From Byssovorax sp. (GTDB lineage: Bacteria; Myxococcota_A; Polyangia; Polyangiales; Polyangiaceae): a stretch of DNA of 64,000 nt. Within the stretch, counting starts at the first letter, position 1. Each line of letters opens with the position of its first letter. The notes below the pieces were generated by a model. It made no database searches, was not told the origin of the DNA, and worked only from the letters and a program-made list of their open reading frames with translations. The stretch spans positions 1-64,000 of the forward strand of contig JANYGI010000113.1 of assembly GCA_025362495.1 (NCBI GenBank), written 5' to 3'. A program made the position numbers and the translations under genes. This document shows, in pieces, positions 28,870 to 37,948 of this stretch.

Positions 28870-30201
28870 CTATTTTTTCCCTGCTCCCGGCGCGGGCGCG
28901 GCAGACGCGGCTCCCGGCGGGGCCGGGGAGACTACGTCCACTTCGAGCCCCTCCGCCAGACGCTCGCTCGGGTTGCTGATCACGCGATCGTCCGGGCCCA
29001 CACCTTCGGCGACGCCGAGATCCGCGCCGTAATCGCCCTCGATCACGATCTTCTGGCGGCGGACCCGCTGATCGGGGCCGACGACGAGCACGGCCGTACC
29101 CTCGGCGCCGAGCACGAGCGCGCTCGCGGGGATCAGCAGCGGCGGATGAATCGCCGCGAGGTGGAGGCTCGCCTGCGCGTACATCCCGGGGAGCAGCGCG
29201 TGATCGGCGTTGGGCACCTCGATCTCGGTCTGCATGGTGCGCGTCGACGGATCGAGCGCGCCGGTCGCGCGGGTGATCTTCCCCGGGAAATTGCGGCCCG
29301 GGTACTCGCGCACCGTCACCTGCGCGTCCTCGCCCACCCGCACCGCCGGCGCGTACGTCTGCGGCACCGACACGAACACGCGCAGCGTGTCGACGTCGGC
29401 GACCTTGAACATCGCCTGGCCCGCGCCGTTGCCGGCCGTGACCAGCGCGCCGACCTCGATCGTGCGCGAGGTGATCGTGCCCGCGAACGGCGCCGTCACC
29501 CTGGCGAAGACCAGCTGCTCGAGCAGGCGCTTCACCGTGGCCTGGCGGCTGCGGATCGTGGCCTCGGCGCTGCGGACGCCGTTCTCGCCGGCGTCGAAGC
29601 TCGACTTTTTCAGATCGAGATCCTGCTGCGACGAGAGGCCCTGCGTCACCAGCGTGCTCGATCGACCGAGGCTCGTGCGGGCGAACTCGCGCGCCGTCCT
29701 GGCCTGCGCGAGCGCCGCCTCTGCCTCGGCCAGCGAGGCCTGCGCCTGGAGCAAATCCTGCTGAATTTCCGGCGTTTCGAGCTCGGCCAGGAGCTGCCCC
29801 TCGGTGACTTTGTCGCCGATGTCGACGAGGCGCCGCTTCACGTAGCCGCTGGCGCGCGCGAAGACGGTGGTCTCGCGGCGAGGCTCGACGCTGCCCGGCA
29901 GCGACGCCGCCTGACCGACGGCGACCGTGCGCGGCTTCGCGGCGTTGACGCGCGCGCGGGCCTCCGAGGCCGCGGCCGTCTCCACGCCGAGCGCGTGCGA
30001 GCGGTGCAGCCGCGGCAGCAGGCCGACGAGGAACAGCACCGTCAGCACCCCGGTCACCGCGAACGCGACCGCGGCGATGGTGCGGCGCTTCGGCGTGGGC
30101 GCCTCGGGCAGGACGATGTGCTCGTCGTCGTGGGCGGGCGCGCTCGCGCCGCCCGGCGCGCGAAAGGGGACGACGGGATCGTTCGAGTGATCAGACGGCA
30201 T
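28870..30201 (-). CDS. RND efflux periplasmic adaptor (HlyD/AcrA family)
   Basis: The 443-residue membrane fusion protein has one N-terminal TM helix (AVAFAVTGVLTVLFLVGLLP). The lipoyl half-motif GYVKRRLVDIGDKVTEGQLLAELETPE is followed by a coiled-coil hairpin (about residues 140-215) and the second lipoyl half VTAPFAGTITSRTIEVG. A beta-barrel and a membrane-proximal domain (VLVVGPDQRVRRQKIVIEG) complete it. It links the RND permease to an outer-membrane channel. The gene overlaps the permease gene by 11 bp. The first ~35 residues are an unusually long acidic/Pro-rich cytoplasmic leader. Confidence 0.94.
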   Translation of the reverse strand: MPSDHSNDPVVPFRAPGGASAPAHDDEHIVLPEAPTPKRRTIAAVAFAVTGVLTVLFLVGLLPRLHRSHALGVETAAASEARARVNAAKPRTVAVGQAASLPGSVEPRRETTVFARASGYVKRRLVDIGDKVTEGQLLAELETPEIQQDLLQAQASLAEAEAALAQARTAREFARTSLGRSSTLVTQGLSSQQDLDLKKSSFDAGENGVRSAEATIRSRQATVKRLLEQLVFARVTAPFAGTITSRTIEVGALVTAGNGAGQAMFKVADVDTLRVFVSVPQTYAPAVRVGEDAQVTVREYPGRNFPGKITRATGALDPSTRTMQTEIEVPNADHALLPGMYAQASLHLAAIHPPLLIPASALVLGAEGTAVLVVGPDQRVRRQKIVIEGDYGADLGVAEGVGPDDRVISNPSERLAEGLEVDVVSPAPPGAASAAPAPGAGKK

Positions 30202-33200
30202 TGAGCTGCTCGATTTCTTCGGCCGAACTGGCCTTTTGTGCCTTCACTCGCAGCGCGCTGTAGACGACGGGGACGAAGAAGAGCGTGGAGATGGTGGCCA
30301 CCATCAGGCCGCCGATCACGGCGCGGCCGAGCGGCGCGTTCTGCTCGCCGCCCTCGCCGAGGCCGAGCGACATCGGCAGCATGCCGATCACCATCGCCAG
30401 GGCCGTCATCACCACGGGCCGGAGCCGCGTCATCCCGGCGGCGAGCGCGGCGTCGTGGGCCGAGAGCCCGAGCTTCCGCTGATCGTTGGCGAAGGTGATC
30501 ATCAGGATGCTGTTCGCCGTGGCGACGCCGATGCTCATGATCGCGCCCATGAGCGAGGGCACGCTCAGCGTCGTGCCGGTGACGAAGAGCATCCACACGA
30601 TGCCCGAGAGCGCGCCGGGGAGCGCCATCAAGATGATCAGCGGATCGAGCCACGACTGGAAGTTCACGACCATCAGCAGGTACACCAGGCCGACCGCGAA
30701 GATCAGGCCGTAGCCAAGGCCGCGGAACGAGGAGCTCATGCTCTCGACCTGACCGCGCACCACGATGGTGCTGCCGCGCGGCAGGGTGGGCTTGATCTCG
30801 GCGACGATGGCGTCGATGCGCGTGGCGACCGAGCCGAGATCGGTGCCCTCGACGCTGGCGAGCACGTCGACCGTGGGCGCGACGTTGTAGTGGGTCACGT
30901 TGGTCGGCGCGACGCCGCGGGTGACCCGCGCGTAGCTCGCGAGCAGGCCGGGATCCTTCGGATCGCTGCCGCCGATCGGCGTCCCTTGCAGGGCCTGAAC
31001 GCTGTCGATCCGGTACTGCGGCGTCTGCACGGCGAGCGGGTATTGCACGCCCTTCGCCGAGTCGAGCCAGAAGTTCGGGGCGGCCTGCCCGCTCGAGCTC
31101 AGCGACACGAGGAGCGACGTCGCGACCTCGCGCTGGCTGAGCCCCGCCTGATCGGCGACGGTGCGATCGACGTCGACGCGGAGCTCCGGCGTCCCGATCA
31201 CCTGGTGGACGTGGACGTCGACCGCGCCGGGGATCTTCGCGATGCGATCGCGGAGCGCGCGGCCGATCGCCAGGTTCTGATCGTAGGTCGCGCGCGTCCC
31301 GACGATCTGCACGTCGATCGGCGCCGAGATGCCGAAGTTGAGCACCTGCGTCGAGATGTCGGGCGCGAGGAAGAAGAACGTCACCTCGGGGAAAGCGTGG
31401 GTGAGGCGCGCGCGCAGCCGCTTCACGTAGGCCGGCGTCGAGCCGTGGCTCTCGGGATCGAGGGCGATCAAGATCTCGCCGTCGGCCGCCGAGATCATCG
31501 ACGGATCGCCGAGCGCGAGGTTGATGCCGCTGACCGGGATCCCGAGGTTGTCGAGGATGGTCGCGATCTCCTCGGCGGGGATCTCGCCGCGGATTTCGCG
31601 CTCGATCCGCTCGAACACCTTCTCGGTCTCCTCGAGCCGCGTGCCCGGCGGGCAGCGCACGTGGAGCTTGATCTGCCCGGCGTCGACCGAGGGGAAGAAG
31701 TCGCGCCCCGTGAACGGGAGGAGCCCCATCGAGAGCACCACGAACGCGCCGGTGGTCAGCGTCGCGAATTTGCGGTGCGCGAGCGTCCACGCGAGGACCA
31801 GGCCGTAGGTCGCGCGCATCCGCTCGAAGCCGGCGTTGAACCTGTCGTGGAGGCGCGCGAACCAGCCCGTCGCCTTGTGGCCGGCCGCGTGCTGCTCGGC
31901 CTCCACCGCGAGGAGGAAATGGGCCATCGTCGGCACCAGCGTCCGCGAGAGCAGGTACGAGGTCATCATCGCGAAGACGACGGCCATCGCCAGCGGCACG
32001 AAGAGCGATTTCGCCGCGCCGGAGATGAACGCCACCGGCACGAACACGATGCAGATGCAGAGCGTCGACACGAACGCCGGCACCGCGATCTGCTCGGCGC
32101 CGTCGAGGATGGCGCGGATGATCGGCTTTCGCTGCCCGATGTTGCGGTGGATGTTCTCGATCTCGACGGTGGCGTCGTCGACGAGGATCCCGACGGCGAG
32201 GGCCATCCCGCCGAGCGTCATCACGTTGAGCGTCTGGCCGAGCGCCGCGAGCAGGATGATCGACACCAGGATCGAGAGCGGGATCGAGACGACGACGATC
32301 AGCGTGCTCCGCCAGCTCCCGAGGAAGAGCAGGATCATCAGGCCGGTGAGCCCCGCGGCGATCGCCGCCTCCTTGATCACGCCCGACACCGCGGCCCGCA
32401 CGAACACCGATTGATCGAAGAGCAGCGTGACCGAGAGCTCCTTCGGGAGCGTCGCGAGGATGCCGGGGAGGGCGTCGCGGACGCGCTGCACGATGTCGAG
32501 CGTCGACGCGCTTCCGGCCTTGAGGATCGGCAGGAGCGCGCCCTTCTTGCCGTCGGCGTGGACCATGCTCGCCTGCGGGGCGAAGCCGTCGCGCACGTGG
32601 GCGACGTCGCGGATGTACACCGTGGTCCCGTTGACGGTCTTGATCGGGAGATCGTTGAGATCGGCCACGATCTCCGGGCTCCCGTTGACGCGGACCGAGT
32701 ACTCGCGCGGCCCGATCTTCGCGGTGCCGCCCGGCAGGATCAGGTTCTGCGCGTTGACGGCGCTGGACACGTCGCTCGGCGAGAGGCCGTAGCCGGCGAG
32801 CTTCTGCAGATCGAGATCGACCATCACCTGGCGGGTCTTGCCGCCGTACGGGAAGGGGATCTGCGCGCCCTGCACGACGGCGAGGCTGCCGCGGAGCGCG
32901 TTCTGACCGAGGTCGGTGACCTGCTGCTCCGTCAGCGTCTCGCTCCCGAGCGAGGCCTGGAGGATGGCCACGTTCGACGCGCTGTAGCGGATGATCAGCG
33001 GAGGCGTCGCGCCGGGCGGGAGCTGCCTGAGCGACGTCTGCGAGATCGCCGTCACCTGCGCCGTCGCGGCCTCGATCTTCGCTCCCGGCTGGAAGAAGAT
33101 CTTCACGACGGCGATCCCCGCGAGCGACTGGCTCTCGATGTGCTCGATGTCGTTGACGGTGGTGGTGAGGCCGCGCTCGTAGTTGGCGACGATCCGCTTG

Positions 33201-33379
33201 TCCATCTCGTCGGGCGGGAGCCCGGCGTAGTTCCACACGACGGCGATGACCGGGATGTCGATGTCGGGGAAGATGTCCGTCGGCATCCGCGAGATCGTCA
33301 CCCCGCCCAGCAGGACGATGAGCATCGCCATCACCACGAAGGTGTAGGGTCTGCGAAGTGCGAGCCGGACTATCCACAT
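30191..33379 (-). CDS. RND-family efflux permease
   Basis: The 1062-residue inner-membrane transporter starts MWIVRLALRRPYTFVVMAML, the usual first TM helix, from an ATG at 33379. Further upstream starts would add Arg-rich non-coding sequence. TM4 carries the paired acidic residues in AVGILVDDATVEIEN. TM10 reads IGVATANSILMITFAND, so the lysine found at the equivalent place in AcrB is missing; this is seen in a separate RND subgroup. Porter-domain segments are present. The substrate cannot be told from sequence. It lies 110 bp downstream of an AraC regulator on the same strand and overlaps the adaptor gene. No outer-membrane channel gene is nearby. Confidence 0.94.
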   Translation of the reverse strand: MWIVRLALRRPYTFVVMAMLIVLLGGVTISRMPTDIFPDIDIPVIAVVWNYAGLPPDEMDKRIVANYERGLTTTVNDIEHIESQSLAGIAVVKIFFQPGAKIEAATAQVTAISQTSLRQLPPGATPPLIIRYSASNVAILQASLGSETLTEQQVTDLGQNALRGSLAVVQGAQIPFPYGGKTRQVMVDLDLQKLAGYGLSPSDVSSAVNAQNLILPGGTAKIGPREYSVRVNGSPEIVADLNDLPIKTVNGTTVYIRDVAHVRDGFAPQASMVHADGKKGALLPILKAGSASTLDIVQRVRDALPGILATLPKELSVTLLFDQSVFVRAAVSGVIKEAAIAAGLTGLMILLFLGSWRSTLIVVVSIPLSILVSIILLAALGQTLNVMTLGGMALAVGILVDDATVEIENIHRNIGQRKPIIRAILDGAEQIAVPAFVSTLCICIVFVPVAFISGAAKSLFVPLAMAVVFAMMTSYLLSRTLVPTMAHFLLAVEAEQHAAGHKATGWFARLHDRFNAGFERMRATYGLVLAWTLAHRKFATLTTGAFVVLSMGLLPFTGRDFFPSVDAGQIKLHVRCPPGTRLEETEKVFERIEREIRGEIPAEEIATILDNLGIPVSGINLALGDPSMISAADGEILIALDPESHGSTPAYVKRLRARLTHAFPEVTFFFLAPDISTQVLNFGISAPIDVQIVGTRATYDQNLAIGRALRDRIAKIPGAVDVHVHQVIGTPELRVDVDRTVADQAGLSQREVATSLLVSLSSSGQAAPNFWLDSAKGVQYPLAVQTPQYRIDSVQALQGTPIGGSDPKDPGLLASYARVTRGVAPTNVTHYNVAPTVDVLASVEGTDLGSVATRIDAIVAEIKPTLPRGSTIVVRGQVESMSSSFRGLGYGLIFAVGLVYLLMVVNFQSWLDPLIILMALPGALSGIVWMLFVTGTTLSVPSLMGAIMSIGVATANSILMITFANDQRKLGLSAHDAALAAGMTRLRPVVMTALAMVIGMLPMSLGLGEGGEQNAPLGRAVIGGLMVATISTLFFVPVVYSALRVKAQKASSAEEIEQLNAV

Positions 33380-33489
33380 TGCGCCTGATCTCGGGCCGGG
33401 CCGCAGCCAGGCGGGCTCGGGCCAGGAGCACGACTGTAGTCGCCGCGTCCGCCTGCCGTAGGGGAAGGTTCGGTGCTGAGTAGGACGAT

Positions 33490-34419
33490 CTAGCGATCGG
33501 GACCGACGCTCCGGCTCGCCATGCGGAAGGCGCGGGGCGTCGTCTGGTGGGCGCGCCGGAACAGCCGGATGAAGTACGTCGCGTCGCGGTAGCCCACGCG
33601 CTCGGCCACGATCGCCACGTCTTCGTCGGTCTCGCGCAGGCGGCGGCGGGCCTCGGCCATGCGGCGCTCGGTGATCCACTCGAGCACCGTCATGCCGGTC
33701 GCGCGGCGCACAGTGGCGGTGACGTGGCTCGGGGATCGGCCCACGGCGCGCGCCACCTCGTCGAGCGAGATCGGAGCGGCGTAGCGCGCCTCGATCACCG
33801 CGAAGACCTCGCTCACGAGCGGCGGGATCGTGTCGCCGGTGGCCAGCGGCGCGATCAGGCGAGCCGCGTTGATCAGGATGATCTGGAGCTGCGCGCGCGC
33901 CGCCTCGCGGTAGCCGAGCCGGGCCTCGCGGAGCTCCTGATCCAGCACCTCGAAGCGCCGCCCCCAGGCCCAGCGATCGGCCTCGGGGATCGTGGTGTAC
34001 GCGGGGACGCCCGAGGTGCGCCGCGAGAAGCCGACCCAGTGGGTGTGCCCCGCGCGCGGCAACAAGAAGGGCGCGATCCCCTCGCCGAGGCCGACGAGCG
34101 CCTCCTCGGTGAACTCCGCCGCCCAGCCCGTCACCGAGCCGAGTCCGCTGGTGTCGTGGAGCTCGCCGGGGGCGAGGAGGTGCACGTGGCCCGCCGTCAC
34201 GCAGACGGATTTTCCCGAAAAATGAAGCTTCCCCGTGCCGCCGTCGGCGAGGAAGAGAACGAAGAAGCGGTGGCCGTGGAGCTCGGGCGCGTGCACGACG
34301 CGGGCGCCGTCGCGCCGGTATGTCACGAGCGGGAACGCGTCGTCGTCGCGGCGGCGAAAGGCCACGATCGGCGGTCGCGGCGATCGTTTTCGCGAGCGCT
34401 CGGAGGAGGCGGCCGTCAT
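33490..34419 (-). CDS. AraC-family transcriptional regulator
   Basis: The 309-residue regulator has an N-terminal cupin-type sensing domain (HGHRFFVLFLADGGTGKLHF, CVTAGHVHLLAPGELHD). The C-terminal AraC domain has two helix-turn-helix motifs (SLDEVARAVGRSPSHVTATVRRATG and EDVAIVAERVGYRDATYFIRLF). It probably controls the RND operon immediately downstream on the same strand, the divergent TonB-receptor operon, or both. Its start at 34419 lies about 200 bp from the TonB gene start. The ligand is unknown. Confidence 0.93.
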   Translation of the reverse strand: MTAASSERSRKRSPRPPIVAFRRRDDDAFPLVTYRRDGARVVHAPELHGHRFFVLFLADGGTGKLHFSGKSVCVTAGHVHLLAPGELHDTSGLGSVTGWAAEFTEEALVGLGEGIAPFLLPRAGHTHWVGFSRRTSGVPAYTTIPEADRWAWGRRFEVLDQELREARLGYREAARAQLQIILINAARLIAPLATGDTIPPLVSEVFAVIEARYAAPISLDEVARAVGRSPSHVTATVRRATGMTVLEWITERRMAEARRRLRETDEDVAIVAERVGYRDATYFIRLFRRAHQTTPRAFRMASRSVGPDR

Positions 34420-34623
34420 CGCGGGTCGCCGCGCGCCGCTCGTTCGAGGATCAAGCGCGCGAGTATAGGCAGGGCCCCCGCGGTGACAAGCCGACGCTCC
34501 GCGAGCGCGGGATCGTGCTCGCGGGCCACAAAGCCTGAAGGTCGCGCGCGGCCCGGGCCAACCCCCGCGATGCCCCTTCGACCCTCCTTGCGCGGCGTGC
34601 CCCGCGATGCCCACGGGGCGTCG

Positions 34624-36891
34624 ATGTCGTCGCGCCGACGCCGGATCGTCGCCAGCGCCGCGGCGCTCGCGGCGCTGCTCGGCGTGGCGTCGTCGTCGCG
34701 CGACGCCGCGGCCGCGGCGCCCCAGGCCGCCTCTGCCGTGGTGCCGCCGCGGATCGATCCTCCGCCGCAGGTGGCCTATCCCACGGGCGCGGCCGGCGAC
34801 GCCGAGGTGATCCTGATCCTGACCATCGACCGGACCGGCAAGGTGCTCTCGGCCGACGTCGAGACAGGCGCCGAGCCGTTCGCTTCCGCGGCAAAGCAGG
34901 CTGCCACGGAATGGCGCTTCCAGCCCGCGACCCGCGATGGCGTCCCGCTCGGCGCGAAGATCCGCTTCGCCGCCAGCTTTCACGGCGAAAAGACCGTCCC
35001 CGCGCCCGAGGAGCCCCCGCCGCCGGCCGCGCCGGTGGTGCCCTCGAACGCCGACAAGCACGCGGTCGCCAAGGCTCCTCCGGCCAGGGCGCCTATCGAG
35101 ATCGACGTCCGCGGCGACAAGCTGCCTCCTTCGGTGACGTCGCTCTCGCGCGCCGAGGTCCGCCAGCTCCCGGGCACGTTCGGCGATCCCTTCCGCGCCA
35201 TCGAGATCTTGCCGGGCGTGACGCCGATCGTCTCCGGCGTGCCGTTCTTCTACGTCCGCGGCGCGCCTCCGGGCAACGTGGGGTATTTCCTCGACGGCGT
35301 CCGCGTCCCGTATCTCTTTCACGTCGCGCTCGGGCCATCGATCGTCAACCCCGCCCTCGTCGAGCGCGTCGATCTGTATTCTGGCGGCTACCCCGCGCAG
35401 TATGGCCGCTACGCCGGAGCCATCGTGTCGGCCGAGACCACGGCGCCGCGCGACGATTTTCACGGCGAGGGCAACCTGCGGATCTTCGACGCCGGGGCGA
35501 TGGTCGAGAGCGGCTTCGGCGACGGGCGCGGGACAGCCCTCGTCGGCGGGCGGTACTCGTACACCGGTGCGCTGTTCTCGCTGATCTCCCCGACGCTGAG
35601 CCTCGATTACCGCGACTACCAGGCTCGCGTCACCTGGAACCTCACCTCGCGCGATCAGATCGGGCTCTTCGCCTTCGGGGCCTACGATCTGCTCGCGCAG
35701 CAGAAGAACGGCATCGAGACCATCGTCTTCGGGTCCGAGTTCTACCGCTTCGATCTCCGCCTCGATCATCGCTTTGCCGACGGAGGCCACCTGCGCTGGG
35801 CCACGACGGGCGGCTTCGATCAGACCCGGATCGCCGGCGGCCAGCAGAACGCGCGCGACATCCCGATTGGCACCCGCGTCGAGTACACCACGCCGCTGAG
35901 CGAGGACGTCACCCTCCGCGCCGGTATCGACGCCCAGTTCGACACCTACTCGGCCGATCCGAAGCGCTGGGGCGATCCCGAGGATCCCGACACCAAGGCC
36001 TTCAATTCGCTGTTCCCGCCACGGGCCGACGCCGCGCTGGCCGCGCGTGGAGATCTGGTGATAAAGCTCGGACGCCGCGTCGAGCTGACGCCGGGCGTGC
36101 GCGTCGATCTCTTCCGCTCCGGCGGCGCTTCGGCCGTATCGGCCGACGGGCGCCTCGCGCTGCGCTCGGCGATCACCGACAAATTTCGCATCATCCAGGC
36201 GCTCGGGCTCGCCAACCAGCCTCCCTCGTTCATCATCCCTCTGCCGGGCGTCTCGGTGGGGAGCCTCCAGGGAGGGCTCCAGACGTCGGTGCAGTCGAGC
36301 GCGGGAGTCGAGATGGAGCTGCCGGGCGCGATCACCGCCAGCGCCAGCCTCTTCGACAACGTGTTCATCAACATGAGCGACACCCTCGGCGTGGCCTCGG
36401 CGCGCTCGGCCACGCGATCGGAGCCGCGCAGCCTGGGATCGGCCTACGGGCTCGAGGTGTACATTCGACGCCGGCTCACCAGCCGGCTCGGCGGCTTCAT
36501 CTCGTACACCATCTCTCGCTCCAACCGCGCCGAGGGCAACCTGACGTTCCCGAGCTCGTTCGATCGCACTCACGTGCTCAACCTGGCCGCGGCGTTCGAC
36601 ATCGGCCGCGGCTGGCGCGCCGGGGCGCGGTTCACATTCTACACCGGCGCTCCCTCGATCGCCTCGCAGATCGCCGGGGCCCAGACCGGGGACCGGAAGC
36701 TCCTGACCGACCGGGATCCGGCGTTCTACCGCATCGATCTTCGCCTCGAGAAGCGCTGGACGCTGCAGAAGGCGCGGTGGGTCTCGTTCGTGGCGGAGAT
36801 GCTCAATACCACGCTCCACAAAGAGGTCGTCAGCGGCCAGGAGATCGGGCCGATCGCCATACCCAGCCTCGGCGTCGAAGGAGGTTTCTGA
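34624..36891 (+). CDS. TonB-dependent receptor with an N-terminal TonB C-terminal-like domain
   Basis: The 755-residue protein has a signal peptide (IVASAAALAALLGVASSS). Residues 50-120 (VILILTIDRTGKVLSADVE, ATEWRFQPATRDGVPLGAKI) match the fold signature of the TonB C-terminal domain. A Pro-rich linker leads to a receptor plug at about residues 160-280 (LPGVTPIVSGVPFFYVRGAPPG, FLDGVRVP, VERVDLYSGGYPAQYG). A beta-barrel follows to the C-terminus. No standard N-terminal TonB box was identified. The next gene overlaps by one base and encodes a lipoprotein, likely a partner. ATG 34624 is chosen because it opens directly into the signal peptide. Confidence 0.9.
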   Translation: MSSRRRRIVASAAALAALLGVASSSRDAAAAAPQAASAVVPPRIDPPPQVAYPTGAAGDAEVILILTIDRTGKVLSADVETGAEPFASAAKQAATEWRFQPATRDGVPLGAKIRFAASFHGEKTVPAPEEPPPPAAPVVPSNADKHAVAKAPPARAPIEIDVRGDKLPPSVTSLSRAEVRQLPGTFGDPFRAIEILPGVTPIVSGVPFFYVRGAPPGNVGYFLDGVRVPYLFHVALGPSIVNPALVERVDLYSGGYPAQYGRYAGAIVSAETTAPRDDFHGEGNLRIFDAGAMVESGFGDGRGTALVGGRYSYTGALFSLISPTLSLDYRDYQARVTWNLTSRDQIGLFAFGAYDLLAQQKNGIETIVFGSEFYRFDLRLDHRFADGGHLRWATTGGFDQTRIAGGQQNARDIPIGTRVEYTTPLSEDVTLRAGIDAQFDTYSADPKRWGDPEDPDTKAFNSLFPPRADAALAARGDLVIKLGRRVELTPGVRVDLFRSGGASAVSADGRLALRSAITDKFRIIQALGLANQPPSFIIPLPGVSVGSLQGGLQTSVQSSAGVEMELPGAITASASLFDNVFINMSDTLGVASARSATRSEPRSLGSAYGLEVYIRRRLTSRLGGFISYTISRSNRAEGNLTFPSSFDRTHVLNLAAAFDIGRGWRAGARFTFYTGAPSIASQIAGAQTGDRKLLTDRDPAFYRIDLRLEKRWTLQKARWVSFVAEMLNTTLHKEVVSGQEIGPIAIPSLGVEGGF

Positions 36892-37823
36892 TGCGCACCC
36901 GACTCCTGATCTCGGCGATGGTGGGCCTCGCGGCGGCGCGGGGCCTCGCCGCCTGTCTCCCCGGCGACACCCGCCCTCAGCCCGCCGTGGTTCATCTCAC
37001 GGTCGAGCCGAGCCCGGCGATCGCCGCGGGCGTGACGACGACCGATGGATGGCAGATTTCGTTCGGGCGGCTCCTGGTCAGCCTCGGCGGAGCGGGCCTG
37101 AGCGCTCGCGGCGTCGGCGGCCGCGGCGCCGACGATTCGCTCTGCAACAGCTACGCGGGCGCGGGCTACGAGCGCTTGTTCGATTTCACGGTGGGTGGGC
37201 GGCAAAAGCTCTCCGACATCTACGGTCTCGGGACGTGCGGTGTGCGGCTCCGCCTGCGGTCGCCCGGCTCTGACTCGCTCCTCGGTGAGGGGGTGACGGC
37301 CGACGATCTCACCTTCATGCGCGCCGAGGGCGCCGACGCGATCATCACCGGCGGTCGTCGCACGGTCTACCTGCGCGGGAAGGCCACGCGCGGCGCGGTG
37401 ACCAAGCGCTTCGAGTGGACGTTCCGCGCCGGCGTGTCGCTGCACGGCTGCGCCGGCGCCGGCGACGTCGGCTTCGCGAGCGACGTCGTCCTCGCCAGCG
37501 GCGAGGTGCTCTCGCTCCCGCTGATCGTCCACGGCGAAGAGCTGTTTCACGCGAACCTCGCCGACGACAGCCCGCTCCGGTTCGACGCGATCGCCGACGC
37601 CGACGCGGACGGAGATCAGACGATCACCCTCGACGAGCTCGCCGCCGTGCCGGGTCCAATGCCCGAGTCGGACGGCGGCATCGAATCGAGCGACGGCGGG
37701 ACTCCGACCCTCGAAGAGTTCCTGTACAAAGGGCTGCTCCCGCGGATGGTGCGGATCGGCGACAGCGGAGCCTGCGTCGGCGATCCCCAGCAAATGATGA
37801 TGATGATGCCCGGCGGTGGCTGA
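36891..37823 (+). CDS. Lipoprotein partner of the TonB receptor, EF-hand-like site
   Basis: The 310-residue protein starts at an ATG overlapping the receptor stop (TGATG) and has a strong AGGAGG site. The signal peptide ends GLAAC near residue 22. The middle is beta-rich (WQISFGRLLVSLGG, FEWTFRAGVSLHGCAG). Near residue 240 it has an EF-hand-type loop, DADADGDQTITLDELAAV, suggesting calcium binding. The C-terminus ends in a run of methionines and glycines. The family is not recognised. Tight coupling suggests it sits on the outer membrane with the receptor, perhaps capturing its substrate. Confidence 0.8.
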   Translation: MRTRLLISAMVGLAAARGLAACLPGDTRPQPAVVHLTVEPSPAIAAGVTTTDGWQISFGRLLVSLGGAGLSARGVGGRGADDSLCNSYAGAGYERLFDFTVGGRQKLSDIYGLGTCGVRLRLRSPGSDSLLGEGVTADDLTFMRAEGADAIITGGRRTVYLRGKATRGAVTKRFEWTFRAGVSLHGCAGAGDVGFASDVVLASGEVLSLPLIVHGEELFHANLADDSPLRFDAIADADADGDQTITLDELAAVPGPMPESDGGIESSDGGTPTLEEFLYKGLLPRMVRIGDSGACVGDPQQMMMMMPGGG

Positions 37824-37948
37824 GAGCGTCGCGGGACACCACGCCGCGGCAAGGGTTCGTTGCCACCGATCCCTCGGTTCCATTCCTTCCCTCGTCGGGC
37901 GCTCCCCCCGCCGCGGTGATAGCCTCTCGGGATTCAGGGGGAGGCTCG

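Noticed and set aside
30236-33388. Thousand-residue open frame antisense to the RND permease
   Set aside because: No membrane or domain pattern; third-position bias supports the minus-strand permease.
34420-36819. Extension of the AraC gene through the TonB gene on the minus strand
   Set aside because: The extension is antisense to a receptor with clear plug and barrel motifs; the AraC protein begins naturally at 34419.
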